NCBI GenBank assembly: GCA_963578705.1
Contig: CAUZDT010000011.1
Location: forward strand, 1-27,583
Reading direction: 5' to 3'
Length of the DNA stretch: 27,583 nt
Origin: UBA8886 sp963578705
GTDB taxonomy: Archaea > Thermoplasmatota > Poseidoniia > MGIII > CG-Epi1
Shown here piece by piece: positions 12,505-20,324 of this stretch (its first letter is position 1; every line of letters starts with the position of its first letter). The notes under the pieces were generated by a model. That model was not told where the DNA came from. It made no database searches and saw only the letters and a list, made by a program, of their open reading frames with translations. The position numbers and the translations under genes were made by a program.

Positions 12505-14646
12505 GTGCTGCCCGCTATTCTGGAGCATTCCGGTATTGCCGAGCTCTATCCACCGCAAGCGGAGGCGATACCGCTGGTCGAGCGCGGCGAGTCGCTGCTG
12601 CTCGCAGTTCCCACTGCTGCCGGCAAGACGCTGGTCGCCTACTTCGCGCTGCTGCGCGCCGCGGCGGCGGGCCGCCGTGGCATGTACCTCGTCCCGTTGC
12701 GCGCGCTGGCCTGGGAGAAGGTCGAGGAGCTGCGCGCGCTGACGAAGGCGGTGCTGCCGCAGGCGCGCGTCGGGGTCAGCGTCGGCGACTACGACCGCAC
12801 GCGCGGGCTGGGCGACTGCGACATCATCGTCGCGACCAGCGAGCGCGCCGACTCGCTGCTGCGCCACTCGCCCGACTGGCTGCCGCAGGTGGGCTGCCTT
12901 GTCGCCGACGAGGTGCACCTGCTCAATGACTCCAATCGGGGGCCGACGCTCGAGGTGACGCTGACGCGCTTCCGCGAGCTGGTGCCCGACCTGCAAATTG
13001 TAGCGCTCTCGGCAACGGTTTCCAACGCGGCTGAAATCGCCGAATGGCTCGGCGCGGTACTTGTCAGTAGCGACTTTCGCCCCGTGCCGCTGGCACGCGG
13101 CATCTGCACCGACACGCTGCTTGAGTGGGAAGCGGGCGCGCGGCAGGTGTTGCCGCGCGCCGGCGCCGAGGGGTTGGTGCAGCAGCGGCTGCCCGACCAG
13201 TCGCTGGTCTTTGTCTCGACGCGTCGCGGCGCCGAAGCGCAGGCGAAACGGCTGGCGCCGGTCATCGAGCCGGCGCTCTCCCCCGCCGAGCGCGAGGCGC
13301 TGGAGGCAGCCGCTTCCGAGCTGGAGGCGGGCGCCGACGAGGCGACCAGCTTCGACCGCGGGCTGGCGCAACTGCTGCGGCGCGGCGTCGCGTTCCACCA
13401 CGCCGGGCTGACCAACCGGCACCGCAAGCTGGTCGAGGCGCAGTTTCGGGAGCGGCGGCTGAAGGCGCTGGTCGCGACGCCGACGCTGGCGGCCGGCGTC
13501 AATCTGCCAGCGCGGCGCGTTATCGTGCGCGACCTGAAGCGCTGGGAGTCCGCGTTCCAGTCCAACCAGCCGTTGCCGGTGCTCGAGGTGCTGCAGATGC
13601 TCGGCCGTGCGGGGCGGCCGGGCTACGACACCGAAGGCGAGGGGGTGCTGATGACGAAGGACGTCGCGCAGGCCGAGGAGGCTGAGGCGGCCTATTTCCA
13701 TGGCGAGCCGGAGCCGGTGGTGTCGCGGCTGGGCGCCGAGCCGGCGCTGCGCACCCATCTGCTGGCGCTGATTGCGGCCGGCGCAGCGAGTGACCGCGAG
13801 GCACTGCACAACTTTCTCGACCGCACGCTCTTCGGTGCGCAGGGCGAGCTGTGGCGCACGCAGCACCGGCTCAACCGCGTGCTCGAGTTCCTGCGCGAGG
13901 AGGGGCTGATTACGATGACTGGCGCGGAGCCGGGCGAGTTCGCCCCCGCCAGCGAAACGCAGCGTGAGGGATTTGCGGCGACCGATTTCGGTCGCCGCGT
14001 CGCGCAGCTCTACGTTGACCCGCTCACTGGCGTCACGATGCGTCGCGCGCTCGAATCGGGCGTCCCGCCCAACCCGCTCGGCTTGCTGCACATGGTGGCG
14101 CGGACGCCCGACATCCACTCGCTCTACGTGCGCAAGCAGGAGATGGAGACCTACCTGGTGCGGATGATGAATGCCGAAGGCGAACTGATGCTCCCGACCC
14201 CCGAGGACCAGGTCGAAATAGAGTTCTACCTGTGGGACCTGAAGACCGCGCTGCTGCTGCAGGACTGGAGCGAGGAGATGCCCGAGGAGCAGCTGCTCAA
14301 GCGCTACTCGACCACCCCGGGCGACATCCGCGCCAAGGTGGATGTCGCCGAATGGCTGCTCTACGCCGCCAGCGAGCTGGCGCAGCTGCTCGCGCCCGAG
14401 GCGGTCGCGCCGCTTGAGGAGTTGCGCACGCGCATCACCCATGGCGTGCGGCGCGAGCTGCTGCCGCTGCTCGCGCTCCCCGGCGTCGGCCGCATCCGCG
14501 CGCGGGCGCTCTTTAACCACGGCTTCGTGGCGCCCGACGCGTTCGCCACCGCCATCGAGGCGGAGCTGGCGAGGGTGCCCGGCATCGGCCCGCGGCTGGC
14601 AGAGCAGCTGGCGGGGAAGCGCGAGCCGGAGCAGACAACGCTCTAA
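12505..14646 (+). CDS. hel308: Hel308 DNA helicase
   Basis: This SF2 3'-5' helicase acts at stalled replication forks. It has 713 residues, normal for the family. Visible elements: Q-motif Gln18 (LYPPQAEA), Walker A PTAAGKT (36-42), Walker B DEVH (135-138), motif III LSATVS, motif V TPTLAAGVNLPAR, motif VI QMLGRAGRPGYD, then winged-helix and ratchet domains, and a C-terminal helix-hairpin-helix pair (ALPGVGRIRARAL and VPGIGPRLAEQL). GTG 12505 is one base after the previous stop; the frame open to 12433 only overlaps that gene. The TAA stop is also part of a TATA-like CTAAAG for the next gene. Replication neighbours: rfcL lies two genes on. Confidence 0.96.
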   Translation: MLPAILEHSGIAELYPPQAEAIPLVERGESLLLAVPTAAGKTLVAYFALLRAAAAGRRGMYLVPLRALAWEKVEELRALTKAVLPQARVGVSVGDYDRTRGLGDCDIIVATSERADSLLRHSPDWLPQVGCLVADEVHLLNDSNRGPTLEVTLTRFRELVPDLQIVALSATVSNAAEIAEWLGAVLVSSDFRPVPLARGICTDTLLEWEAGARQVLPRAGAEGLVQQRLPDQSLVFVSTRRGAEAQAKRLAPVIEPALSPAEREALEAAASELEAGADEATSFDRGLAQLLRRGVAFHHAGLTNRHRKLVEAQFRERRLKALVATPTLAAGVNLPARRVIVRDLKRWESAFQSNQPLPVLEVLQMLGRAGRPGYDTEGEGVLMTKDVAQAEEAEAAYFHGEPEPVVSRLGAEPALRTHLLALIAAGAASDREALHNFLDRTLFGAQGELWRTQHRLNRVLEFLREEGLITMTGAEPGEFAPASETQREGFAATDFGRRVAQLYVDPLTGVTMRRALESGVPPNPLGLLHMVARTPDIHSLYVRKQEMETYLVRMMNAEGELMLPTPEDQVEIEFYLWDLKTALLLQDWSEEMPEEQLLKRYSTTPGDIRAKVDVAEWLLYAASELAQLLAPEAVAPLEELRTRITHGVRRELLPLLALPGVGRIRARALFNHGFVAPDAFATAIEAELARVPGIGPRLAEQLAGKREPEQTTL

Positions 14647-14648
14647 AG
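14643..14648 (+). promoter_or_regulatory. TATA box overlapping the hel308 stop codon
   Basis: CTAAAG begins exactly 28 bases before ATG 14671 and contains the TAA of hel308. It suggests the membrane protein and rfcL can be transcribed independently of hel308. Confidence 0.55.
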
Positions 14649-14670
14649 GGGGCGCAGCGTTCCGGGTGCG

Positions 14671-15438
14671 ATGGTACGGCTTATCGAGGAACAGCTCGAC
14701 GCGTTCACCTACCGCGCCTTCGGCCGCCGCATCTTCTTCACCGGGCTGCTGGTTGCCGCAACCTACGTCGCTGCCGGGACCATCGTGCTGCAGGAATCCG
14801 AGGCGATTATGCGCCAGACCGGGATGGATTCCGAGGGCATCGTGGGGCAGATTACCGGCGCGATGGTGTTCGTGATGATAGTCTTCGCCCCGCTCGCGGG
14901 GAGCATGTTCCTGCTAATCCGGTTGATTCGCCGCGCCTTCCACCAGCTGGAGGTCGAGCGCGGGCTGCCGCTGACGATGCTGACGCTCTCGCGACTAGCG
15001 TTCATGGCGGCGATTACGGTCGCCTTCGCGCCGTTAGGGCTGGCGATTGACGCGCCTGTGACGGCTATCAATTTCTACCAGGAGCAGTTCATGACCTGGT
15101 TTTTCACGCTGGTTGGCATCGGGCTGGCGCTGGTGCTGCTGGCGCCGGTGCGGCAGCTACAGCTGCGCACCGGCCGGCTGCTCTGGGTGCCGGCGCTGGC
15201 GGGGACGTTCGCCGCCGGCTACCTGGTCTGGATGGCGCACTCGCCGGCGTGGGATATCTCGGTCTTCCAGCTCTCGCAGGAAAACCTTGACGTGGTCAAG
15301 GAGTTCCGCACTAGCTTCACCTTCACGATGCTCATCTGCGCGGCGGCGATTATGACCTGGTGCTGGACCATATCGCGCAACGCCAGCTCGATTCTGGTGC
15401 GCCAGAAAGCACACTTCTTCACGCAGCTAGGCCGATGA
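14671..15438 (+). CDS. Six-helix integral membrane protein, unknown function
   Basis: The 255-residue protein has six likely transmembrane segments, beginning with IFFTGLLVAATYVAAGTIVL (about 21-40) and ending with TFTMLICAAAIMTWCWTI. Between helix pairs are short charged loops; there are no recognisable catalytic motifs. I do not recognise the family. It could be a lineage-specific protein of the hel308-rfcL locus. Its start codon follows its own TATA box, and its TGA overlaps the rfcL ATG (ATGA), so rfcL translation is coupled to it. That coupling is the only clue to function and may only reflect shared transcription. Confidence 0.82.
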   Translation: MVRLIEEQLDAFTYRAFGRRIFFTGLLVAATYVAAGTIVLQESEAIMRQTGMDSEGIVGQITGAMVFVMIVFAPLAGSMFLLIRLIRRAFHQLEVERGLPLTMLTLSRLAFMAAITVAFAPLGLAIDAPVTAINFYQEQFMTWFFTLVGIGLALVLLAPVRQLQLRTGRLLWVPALAGTFAAGYLVWMAHSPAWDISVFQLSQENLDVVKEFRTSFTFTMLICAAAIMTWCWTISRNASSILVRQKAHFFTQLGR

Positions 15439-16919
15439 GCAACTTGCCCTGGAGCGAGAAGTATCGCCCCAAATCCCTCGTTGACGTCAAGGGTAACCCG
15501 CATGCCGTGGCGCAGCTGCGTGCGTGGGGCGCGTCATGGACGCGCGGCATCCCCGACCAGCGCGGCGTAATCCTGGCGGGGCCGGCCGGCTGCGGCAAGA
15601 CTTCGGCCGCGCTGGCGCTGGCGGGCGAAATGGGGTGGGAAGTCGTCGAGCTTAACGCCTCCGATGCGCGGTCGGGGCCGGTCATCGAAGGCGTCGCCCT
15701 CAGGGCAGGGCTCTTCGCGGGCTTTGCCACTGACGGCACCGTGCCGCGCACCAAGCTGATTCTGCTCGACGAAGCCGACAACCTCTACGAGCGGCCGGAG
15801 CAGTCAGCCGGCAGGGCGAAAGATTTCAGCGACCGCGGCGGCCGCAAGGCGGTCATGCGCACTCTGCGCGAGACGCGTCAGCCGGTCATCCTGACGGTCA
15901 ACGACCTCTACGCGCTCACGAAGGGCAGCGGCGGCGCGTTCCGGCGGATAGCGCAGACCATCAAGTTCCAGCGACTCTCCGTCGCAACCATCCGCGAAGT
16001 GCTGACCGAAATTGCCGCCGCCGAGGGCATCGAAATCGAGCCGGCGGTAGTGCAGCGGCTCGCCGCCAACGCGAGCGGCGACCTGCGCGGCGCGCTCAAC
16101 GACTTGCAGTCGCTGGCCGAAGGGGGGCTGACAGTTGACGACAAACAGGTCGATGCGCTCGGCGTCCGCGACCGCGAGTCGGAGATGTTCGATACGCTGC
16201 ACGCCATCTTCGAAGGCGACAACTACGACGGCCCCCGCAAGGCGATTTTCGACCTGCATGAGCCGCCCGGCGAAGTCGCGACGTGGGTCAGCGACAACCT
16301 GCCGCTAGTCTACCGCCAGCCGAACGACCTCGAGCGCGCCTACCGCCGCGTCGCGCACGCCGACCTGCTGCTGGCGCGCACCCGCCGCCAGCAGAACTAC
16401 GGCCTGTGGGGCTACGCCAGCGAGCTGCTGAGCAGCGGTGTTGCGCTCTCGCGGCACCATCCCCCGTCGGGTGCGCGGCTACAGTTCCCGTCGTGGATTC
16501 GCAAGATGGGTGCCTCGCGCGGCACCCGCGCCGCGCGCGATTCGCTCGCCGCCAAGATAGGCGCGGCGGCGCACATGTCGAAGCGGCAGGCGAAGCTGGA
16601 GCAGCTCGCCGTCGTGGCGGCGAGCTGCCGTGGCGACGCGGAGAAAGCTGCTAGAATCGCCGGCAAGCTGGAGCTGACCGAAGGTGAACTGGCGCAGCTG
16701 CTCGGCACGACTCCCAAAGACCGCAAGCTGAAAGCCATAATGGAAGCGTCACAGCCCTACCGGCAGGAGCGCGAAGTCGTCACGCTCAAGACGCGGCCGC
16801 CCGCGGCGAAGCGGGCGGCCGCTGCAGCCGTCACCGCCAACAGCGACGACGAAGCGGCGGAGCCGGCGAAGCCCGACGTGGCGGCCGACCGGAAGCAGAA
16901 GAGTTTGTTTGACTTTTGA
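15435..16919 (+). CDS. rfcL: Replication factor C large subunit
   Basis: RFC-L with small RFC subunits loads the PCNA clamp. The protein has 494 residues. It starts with the typical WSEKYRPKSLVDVKGN, followed by Walker A GPAGCGKTS (49-57), Walker B LLDEADNL (110-117), sensor and arginine-finger region with ASGDLRGALNDLQ, a helical collar, an Ala/Lys linker, and a C-terminal PIP box QKSLFDF (488-494) for PCNA. ATG 15435 overlaps the upstream membrane gene by four bases; the longer open frame from 15360 is a shadow. Downstream is the convergent propeller-PKD gene. Confidence 0.96.
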   Translation: MSNLPWSEKYRPKSLVDVKGNPHAVAQLRAWGASWTRGIPDQRGVILAGPAGCGKTSAALALAGEMGWEVVELNASDARSGPVIEGVALRAGLFAGFATDGTVPRTKLILLDEADNLYERPEQSAGRAKDFSDRGGRKAVMRTLRETRQPVILTVNDLYALTKGSGGAFRRIAQTIKFQRLSVATIREVLTEIAAAEGIEIEPAVVQRLAANASGDLRGALNDLQSLAEGGLTVDDKQVDALGVRDRESEMFDTLHAIFEGDNYDGPRKAIFDLHEPPGEVATWVSDNLPLVYRQPNDLERAYRRVAHADLLLARTRRQQNYGLWGYASELLSSGVALSRHHPPSGARLQFPSWIRKMGASRGTRAARDSLAAKIGAAAHMSKRQAKLEQLAVVAASCRGDAEKAARIAGKLELTEGELAQLLGTTPKDRKLKAIMEASQPYRQEREVVTLKTRPPAAKRAAAAAVTANSDDEAAEPAKPDVAADRKQKSLFDF

Positions 16920-16936
16920 AAATACTACTGGTTTTC
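16920..16936. terminator. Convergent intergenic gap with T/A runs
   Basis: The 17 bases between the stops of rfcL and the minus-strand propeller gene hold AAAATACTACTGGTTTT, with short T runs readable on both strands (flanking CTTTTG upstream). Weak archaeal-type U-tract termination in both directions is possible; there is no strong hairpin. Confidence 0.35.
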
Positions 16937-19171
16937 TCAGCTCCGCCGGCGCAGCGCGATGACGGCCACGGCGACGACCGAGGCGGTCAGTGACGGCGCG
17001 GGGATGCCGCCTCCAGCGTCGTCTCCATCGCCATTATCACCACCAGCCTTGCTGACGGTGGCTACAAGGGAATCGGTGGCTGTGAAACCATCCTCATCGG
17101 TCACACGCAGTGTCACAGTGTAGGTACCTTTACTATTGTAAACGTAAGTAGTGTTTCCATCGTTGGTGGATGACCACCTGTAAACACCGTCTCCCTCGAA
17201 ATCCCACTCATATTTTATTATTGAACCGTCGTTATCGGTCCCCAGTCCATCAAACTGGAAAGTGTCACCCGGTTCTCCTGTAAAGTTATCTCCAGCTATC
17301 GCCGTTGGTAATGCATATATCCAGAGTGAAATGTGGGGTGGGTTACTCCATGTTCTGTTGAAAACGGCTCCGTCGTTGTCCTGAACCCGGAAGGTGATAA
17401 CGTGGTGCCCAAGGGAGAGGCTGTTGCTGCTGAAGTCCTCTTCCGTACTCAATTCGCCGTCAATCGAAGATGCCCACAAGTAGGCTACGACGCCCCCATC
17501 GCTGTCTGAGCCGGTACCGTCGAAAAACACGGTCGTTCCAGCTTCGGCCGCTGAAGGTTCGATGGAATCAATTGTATTGGATGGGGGTGTGTTGGGGTAA
17601 ACATGCAGCTCCACCGTGTGCCAGGATGACCACGCTCCGTTGTTGTCCTGTACCCGGAAGGAGATTTGGTGGATGCCTGTGGTAAAATTAGTGGTGCTAA
17701 AGCCCTCTTCCGTACTCAGGCTTCCATCAACGTCTGATACCCATTGAAAGGTCACAACGGAGCCGTCGCGGTCTATCCCAGAGCCAATGAGAGTGACTTC
17801 CTCATCAAACCTGGCGGGCGATGGAGAAATGGAATCAATAGACGCAGTCGGTGGCACGTTTATAATGACTAAAAAAACAGTGTCCCAATCTGACCAGACA
17901 CCGCCGTTATCTTGTACCCTGAATGAGATAGTGTGATTGCCTACATTAAGACTGCTGGTATTGAAATTCGAAGAACTGCTGAGTTCACCATCAATTGATG
18001 AATTCCATTGGTAGGCTATGACATCCCCGTCGCTGTCTGCGCCAGAGCCACTGAAGTTGACCTGCACTAAATTGCTTGCCGGTGAAGGCATAATGGAATC
18101 GATTGTGGCCATTGGTGGTATGTTTTTGTCGAAGTAGTATACCTTGTCGTCGCGGGAGCCGGCAGCGATGTCCTCACCGTCCGCCGAAATGGAGACTGAG
18201 TTCACAGTACTCCCGGCAGTATGGCCCCAGAGTGGCTCATTGTGGCCATTTTCAAAGAGGTACACTTCATTGCCATAATTGCCAGTAACGATGTGCCCGC
18301 CATCCGCCGAGATAGAGACTGAGTTCACATTTCCCGCGGTAGTGTAGCTCCAGAGAGGCGTGCTGCTCTCCTTGTCGAAGAGGTAAACCTCAGGGCCGAA
18401 GCCGGCGGCGACGTACTCGCCATCCGCCGAGATAGAGACTGAGTACACCTCACCCCCAGTAGTGTAGTTCCAGAGCGGCGTAGCGCTGTCCTTGTCAAAG
18501 AGGTGGATTCGGTCATCAGCAGAACTGGCGGCAATGTACTTGCCGTCCGTTGTAATGGCTATTGAATTCACTTCACTACCTGCATTGTAATACCAGAGCG
18601 GCGTAGCGCTGTCCTTGTGGAACAGAGTGATATTACGGTGTGAGCCGGCGGCGATGTACTCGCCATCTGCCGAAATGGCGACCGACCACACCCAATCCCT
18701 AGCGTTATGACTCCAGAGCGGTGTGCTACTGTCCTTGTGGAAGAGGTAGACCCGACTGTCAAATGAGCCGGCGGCGATGTACTCACCGTCCGCCGAGATG
18801 GCAACCGAGGGCACGTTCTGCCCTGTGTTATAACTCCAGAGTGGCGTGCTACTGCCCTTCTGGAAGAGGTAGATATGGTCGTCAAACGAGCCGGCGGCGA
18901 TGTACTCCCCGTCTGAAGAAATAGCGACCGAACGCACATCGCCACCAGTCACGTAATTCCAGAGGAGTGTGTTGCTGTCCTTGTCGAAAAAGTAAACCCT
19001 GTCATCACGGGAGCCAGCAGCGATATACTCGCCGTCCGCCGAGATGGCGACCGAGAGCACATCATTTCCGGTGGTGTAGTTCCACTTCGACTCCTCGGCC
19101 TCCACCGCTTCAGCCACCATCAGCGCCAGTGCAAAGCCGGCGAGCAGTATCAGGGTGAGTAGTGGGCGCAT
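16937..19171 (-). CDS. Secreted eight-bladed propeller and PKD-repeat protein with archaeosortase-like tail
   Basis: The 744-residue protein has a signal peptide (about 1-25), eight beta-propeller repeats of about 41 residues (28-356; pattern VxSVAISADGEYIAAGSxDDxVYLFxKDSxTPLW), then four PKD-like domains (about 356-444, 445-532, 533-625, 626-714; the fourth, YEWDFEGDG, is most canonical). A Gly/Asp linker, IPAPS, a short hydrophobic helix and a final RRR follow. The tripartite end resembles PGF-CTERM-type signals processed by archaeosortases, so the protein is probably anchored outside the cell. PKD and propeller domains mediate adhesion or glycan/protein binding; no catalytic motif is seen. 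G+C is clearly lower than around it (line 17161-17220 is 45%). ATG 19171 fits TATA spacing. Confidence 0.9.
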   Translation of the reverse strand: MRPLLTLILLAGFALALMVAEAVEAEESKWNYTTGNDVLSVAISADGEYIAAGSRDDRVYFFDKDSNTLLWNYVTGGDVRSVAISSDGEYIAAGSFDDHIYLFQKGSSTPLWSYNTGQNVPSVAISADGEYIAAGSFDSRVYLFHKDSSTPLWSHNARDWVWSVAISADGEYIAAGSHRNITLFHKDSATPLWYYNAGSEVNSIAITTDGKYIAASSADDRIHLFDKDSATPLWNYTTGGEVYSVSISADGEYVAAGFGPEVYLFDKESSTPLWSYTTAGNVNSVSISADGGHIVTGNYGNEVYLFENGHNEPLWGHTAGSTVNSVSISADGEDIAAGSRDDKVYYFDKNIPPMATIDSIMPSPASNLVQVNFSGSGADSDGDVIAYQWNSSIDGELSSSSNFNTSSLNVGNHTISFRVQDNGGVWSDWDTVFLVIINVPPTASIDSISPSPARFDEEVTLIGSGIDRDGSVVTFQWVSDVDGSLSTEEGFSTTNFTTGIHQISFRVQDNNGAWSSWHTVELHVYPNTPPSNTIDSIEPSAAEAGTTVFFDGTGSDSDGGVVAYLWASSIDGELSTEEDFSSNSLSLGHHVITFRVQDNDGAVFNRTWSNPPHISLWIYALPTAIAGDNFTGEPGDTFQFDGLGTDNDGSIIKYEWDFEGDGVYRWSSTNDGNTTYVYNSKGTYTVTLRVTDEDGFTATDSLVATVSKAGGDNGDGDDAGGGIPAPSLTASVVAVAVIALRRRS
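18103..19090 (-). repeat. Eight tandem ~123-bp propeller-blade repeats
   Basis: The region encodes eight consecutive blades with strongly conserved DNA around the SADGEYIAAGS segment. It is protein-coding repetition, not CRISPR: units are directly abutting, of codon-multiple length and diverged. Confidence 0.88.
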
Positions 19172-19192
19172 CGGGACCGCAGTACCGGCCGG

Positions 19193-19199
19193 CTTTAGG
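19193..19199 (-). promoter_or_regulatory. TATA box of the propeller-PKD gene
   Basis: On the minus strand CCTAAAG lies in the 45-base gap after dinB, with CTAAAG starting 27 bases before ATG 19171; leaderless spacing again. Confidence 0.55.
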
Positions 19200-19216
19200 C
19201 TTTTCTTGGTAATGCG

Positions 19217-20269
19217 CTAGAACTCCCCCAGCCGTGTCTGCGCCCGTGTGCCGAGCCGGCTGACGCCGACGCCGAGCAGCCGCACCGGCTGCCCCGCCGC
19301 CCAGTTGCGGTCGAGCAGCGCGGTCGCGGCGCGCAGGATGTCTGCGGCGGCGGCGATTTCGCCGGGGAGCGTCCGCTGGCGGGTGATGGTCGTGAAGTCG
19401 GCCCAGCGCAGCTTGAGCGTTACCGTGCGGCCGGTGCGGCCCGAGCTGGCGAGCTCGCCGGCTACCTGTTCGCAGAGCTTGGCGAGCGCCGCCAGCAGCG
19501 GCTCGCGGTCGTCGACATCCTGCTCGAAGGTGCGCTCGGTCGAGATTTGCTTGCGCTCCCACGGGCTCGGGTCGACCGGCCGAGTGTCTATGCCGCGCGC
19601 CAGCTGGCGCAGCACCGCGCCGTAGCTGCCGAAGGCGAGCAGCAGCGCCTGCACGTCGGCCTGCGCCAGCTCCCCGCAGGTCTCGATGCCCAGCTCGCCC
19701 AGCGCGGCGCCGGTTTTCGGGCCGACACCGTAGAGTTGCCTGACGGGAAGCGGTGCGAGAAACTGCGCCTCGCCGCCGGGCAGCACAATTGTGCAGCCCT
19801 CCGGCTTTTCGAAGTCGCTCGCGACTTTGGCAACCAGCTTGCACGTTGCAAGGCCAATTGATGCTGGCAGCTTGGTTTCGCTCGAAATGTATTTGCAGAG
19901 CCGCGGCGCCAGTTTTTCTGGCGCCGCGGCCTCGCCCAAATCGACGAATGCCTCGTCGACCGAGAGCGGCTCGAGCGGGCCGAACTCGGCCAGCCGCCGC
20001 ATCACCTCGCGCGAGCAGCCCTCGATGCGCTCCCAGTCGGGTGCGGCGAACTTGAGTTCGGGGCAGCAGCGCGCCGCCTGCGTCGCCGGCATCGCCGAGC
20101 GGACACCATGTTGCCGCGCCTCGTAGCTGGCCGACGCGACGACGCCGCGCGTTCCCGGCTTGCCGCCGATGGCGAGCGGCAGGCCTCGGTCCTCGGGGTG
20201 GTCGAGCAGGTGGACGTTGACGAAGAAGGCATCCATGTCAAGGTGCAGGATTGCGCGCGGCCACTCCAT
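19217..20269 (-). CDS. dinB: DNA polymerase IV (Y-family)
   Basis: This is an error-prone translesion polymerase with 350 residues. The palm carboxylates are D11 (HLDMDAFF) and D105-E106 (LSVDEAFVDL). The thumb HhH is LYGVGPKTGAALGELG, and the little finger includes STERTFEQDVDD and VTLKLRWADF. The C-terminal QTRLGEF (344-350) looks like a PCNA-interacting PIP box. ATG 20269 is chosen; the frame open to 20359 would overlap the trpS start and its promoter. It is divergent from trpS and followed by the propeller gene with its own TATA box. Confidence 0.95.
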   Translation of the reverse strand: MEWPRAILHLDMDAFFVNVHLLDHPEDRGLPLAIGGKPGTRGVVASASYEARQHGVRSAMPATQAARCCPELKFAAPDWERIEGCSREVMRRLAEFGPLEPLSVDEAFVDLGEAAAPEKLAPRLCKYISSETKLPASIGLATCKLVAKVASDFEKPEGCTIVLPGGEAQFLAPLPVRQLYGVGPKTGAALGELGIETCGELAQADVQALLLAFGSYGAVLRQLARGIDTRPVDPSPWERKQISTERTFEQDVDDREPLLAALAKLCEQVAGELASSGRTGRTVTLKLRWADFTTITRQRTLPGEIAAAADILRAATALLDRNWAAGQPVRLLGVGVSRLGTRAQTRLGEF

Positions 20270-20295
20270 GGCGGGGGATGCGCGGCTGCGCATTA

Positions 20296-20303
20296 CCTTT
20301 AAC
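20296..20303. promoter_or_regulatory. Shared divergent A/T box for trpS and dinB
   Basis: CCTTTAAC is the only clear A/T element in the 55-base divergent gap. CTTTAA starts 28 bases before trpS ATG 20325. Read the other way, TTAAAGG starts 33 bases before dinB ATG 20269, giving a leader of a few bases. Confidence 0.5.
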
Positions 20304-20324
20304 CCCCAGCACGGTCGCCAGCCA

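Noticed and set aside
12436..14520. 694-codon open frame antisense to hel308
   Set aside because: High G+C with strong third-position bias leaves the complementary frame open; the translation is low-complexity Arg/Gln/His-rich and hel308 on the other strand has all helicase motifs.
18103..19090. CRISPR-like repeat array
   Set aside because: Units have no unique spacers, are about 123 bp and encode propeller blades in one frame.
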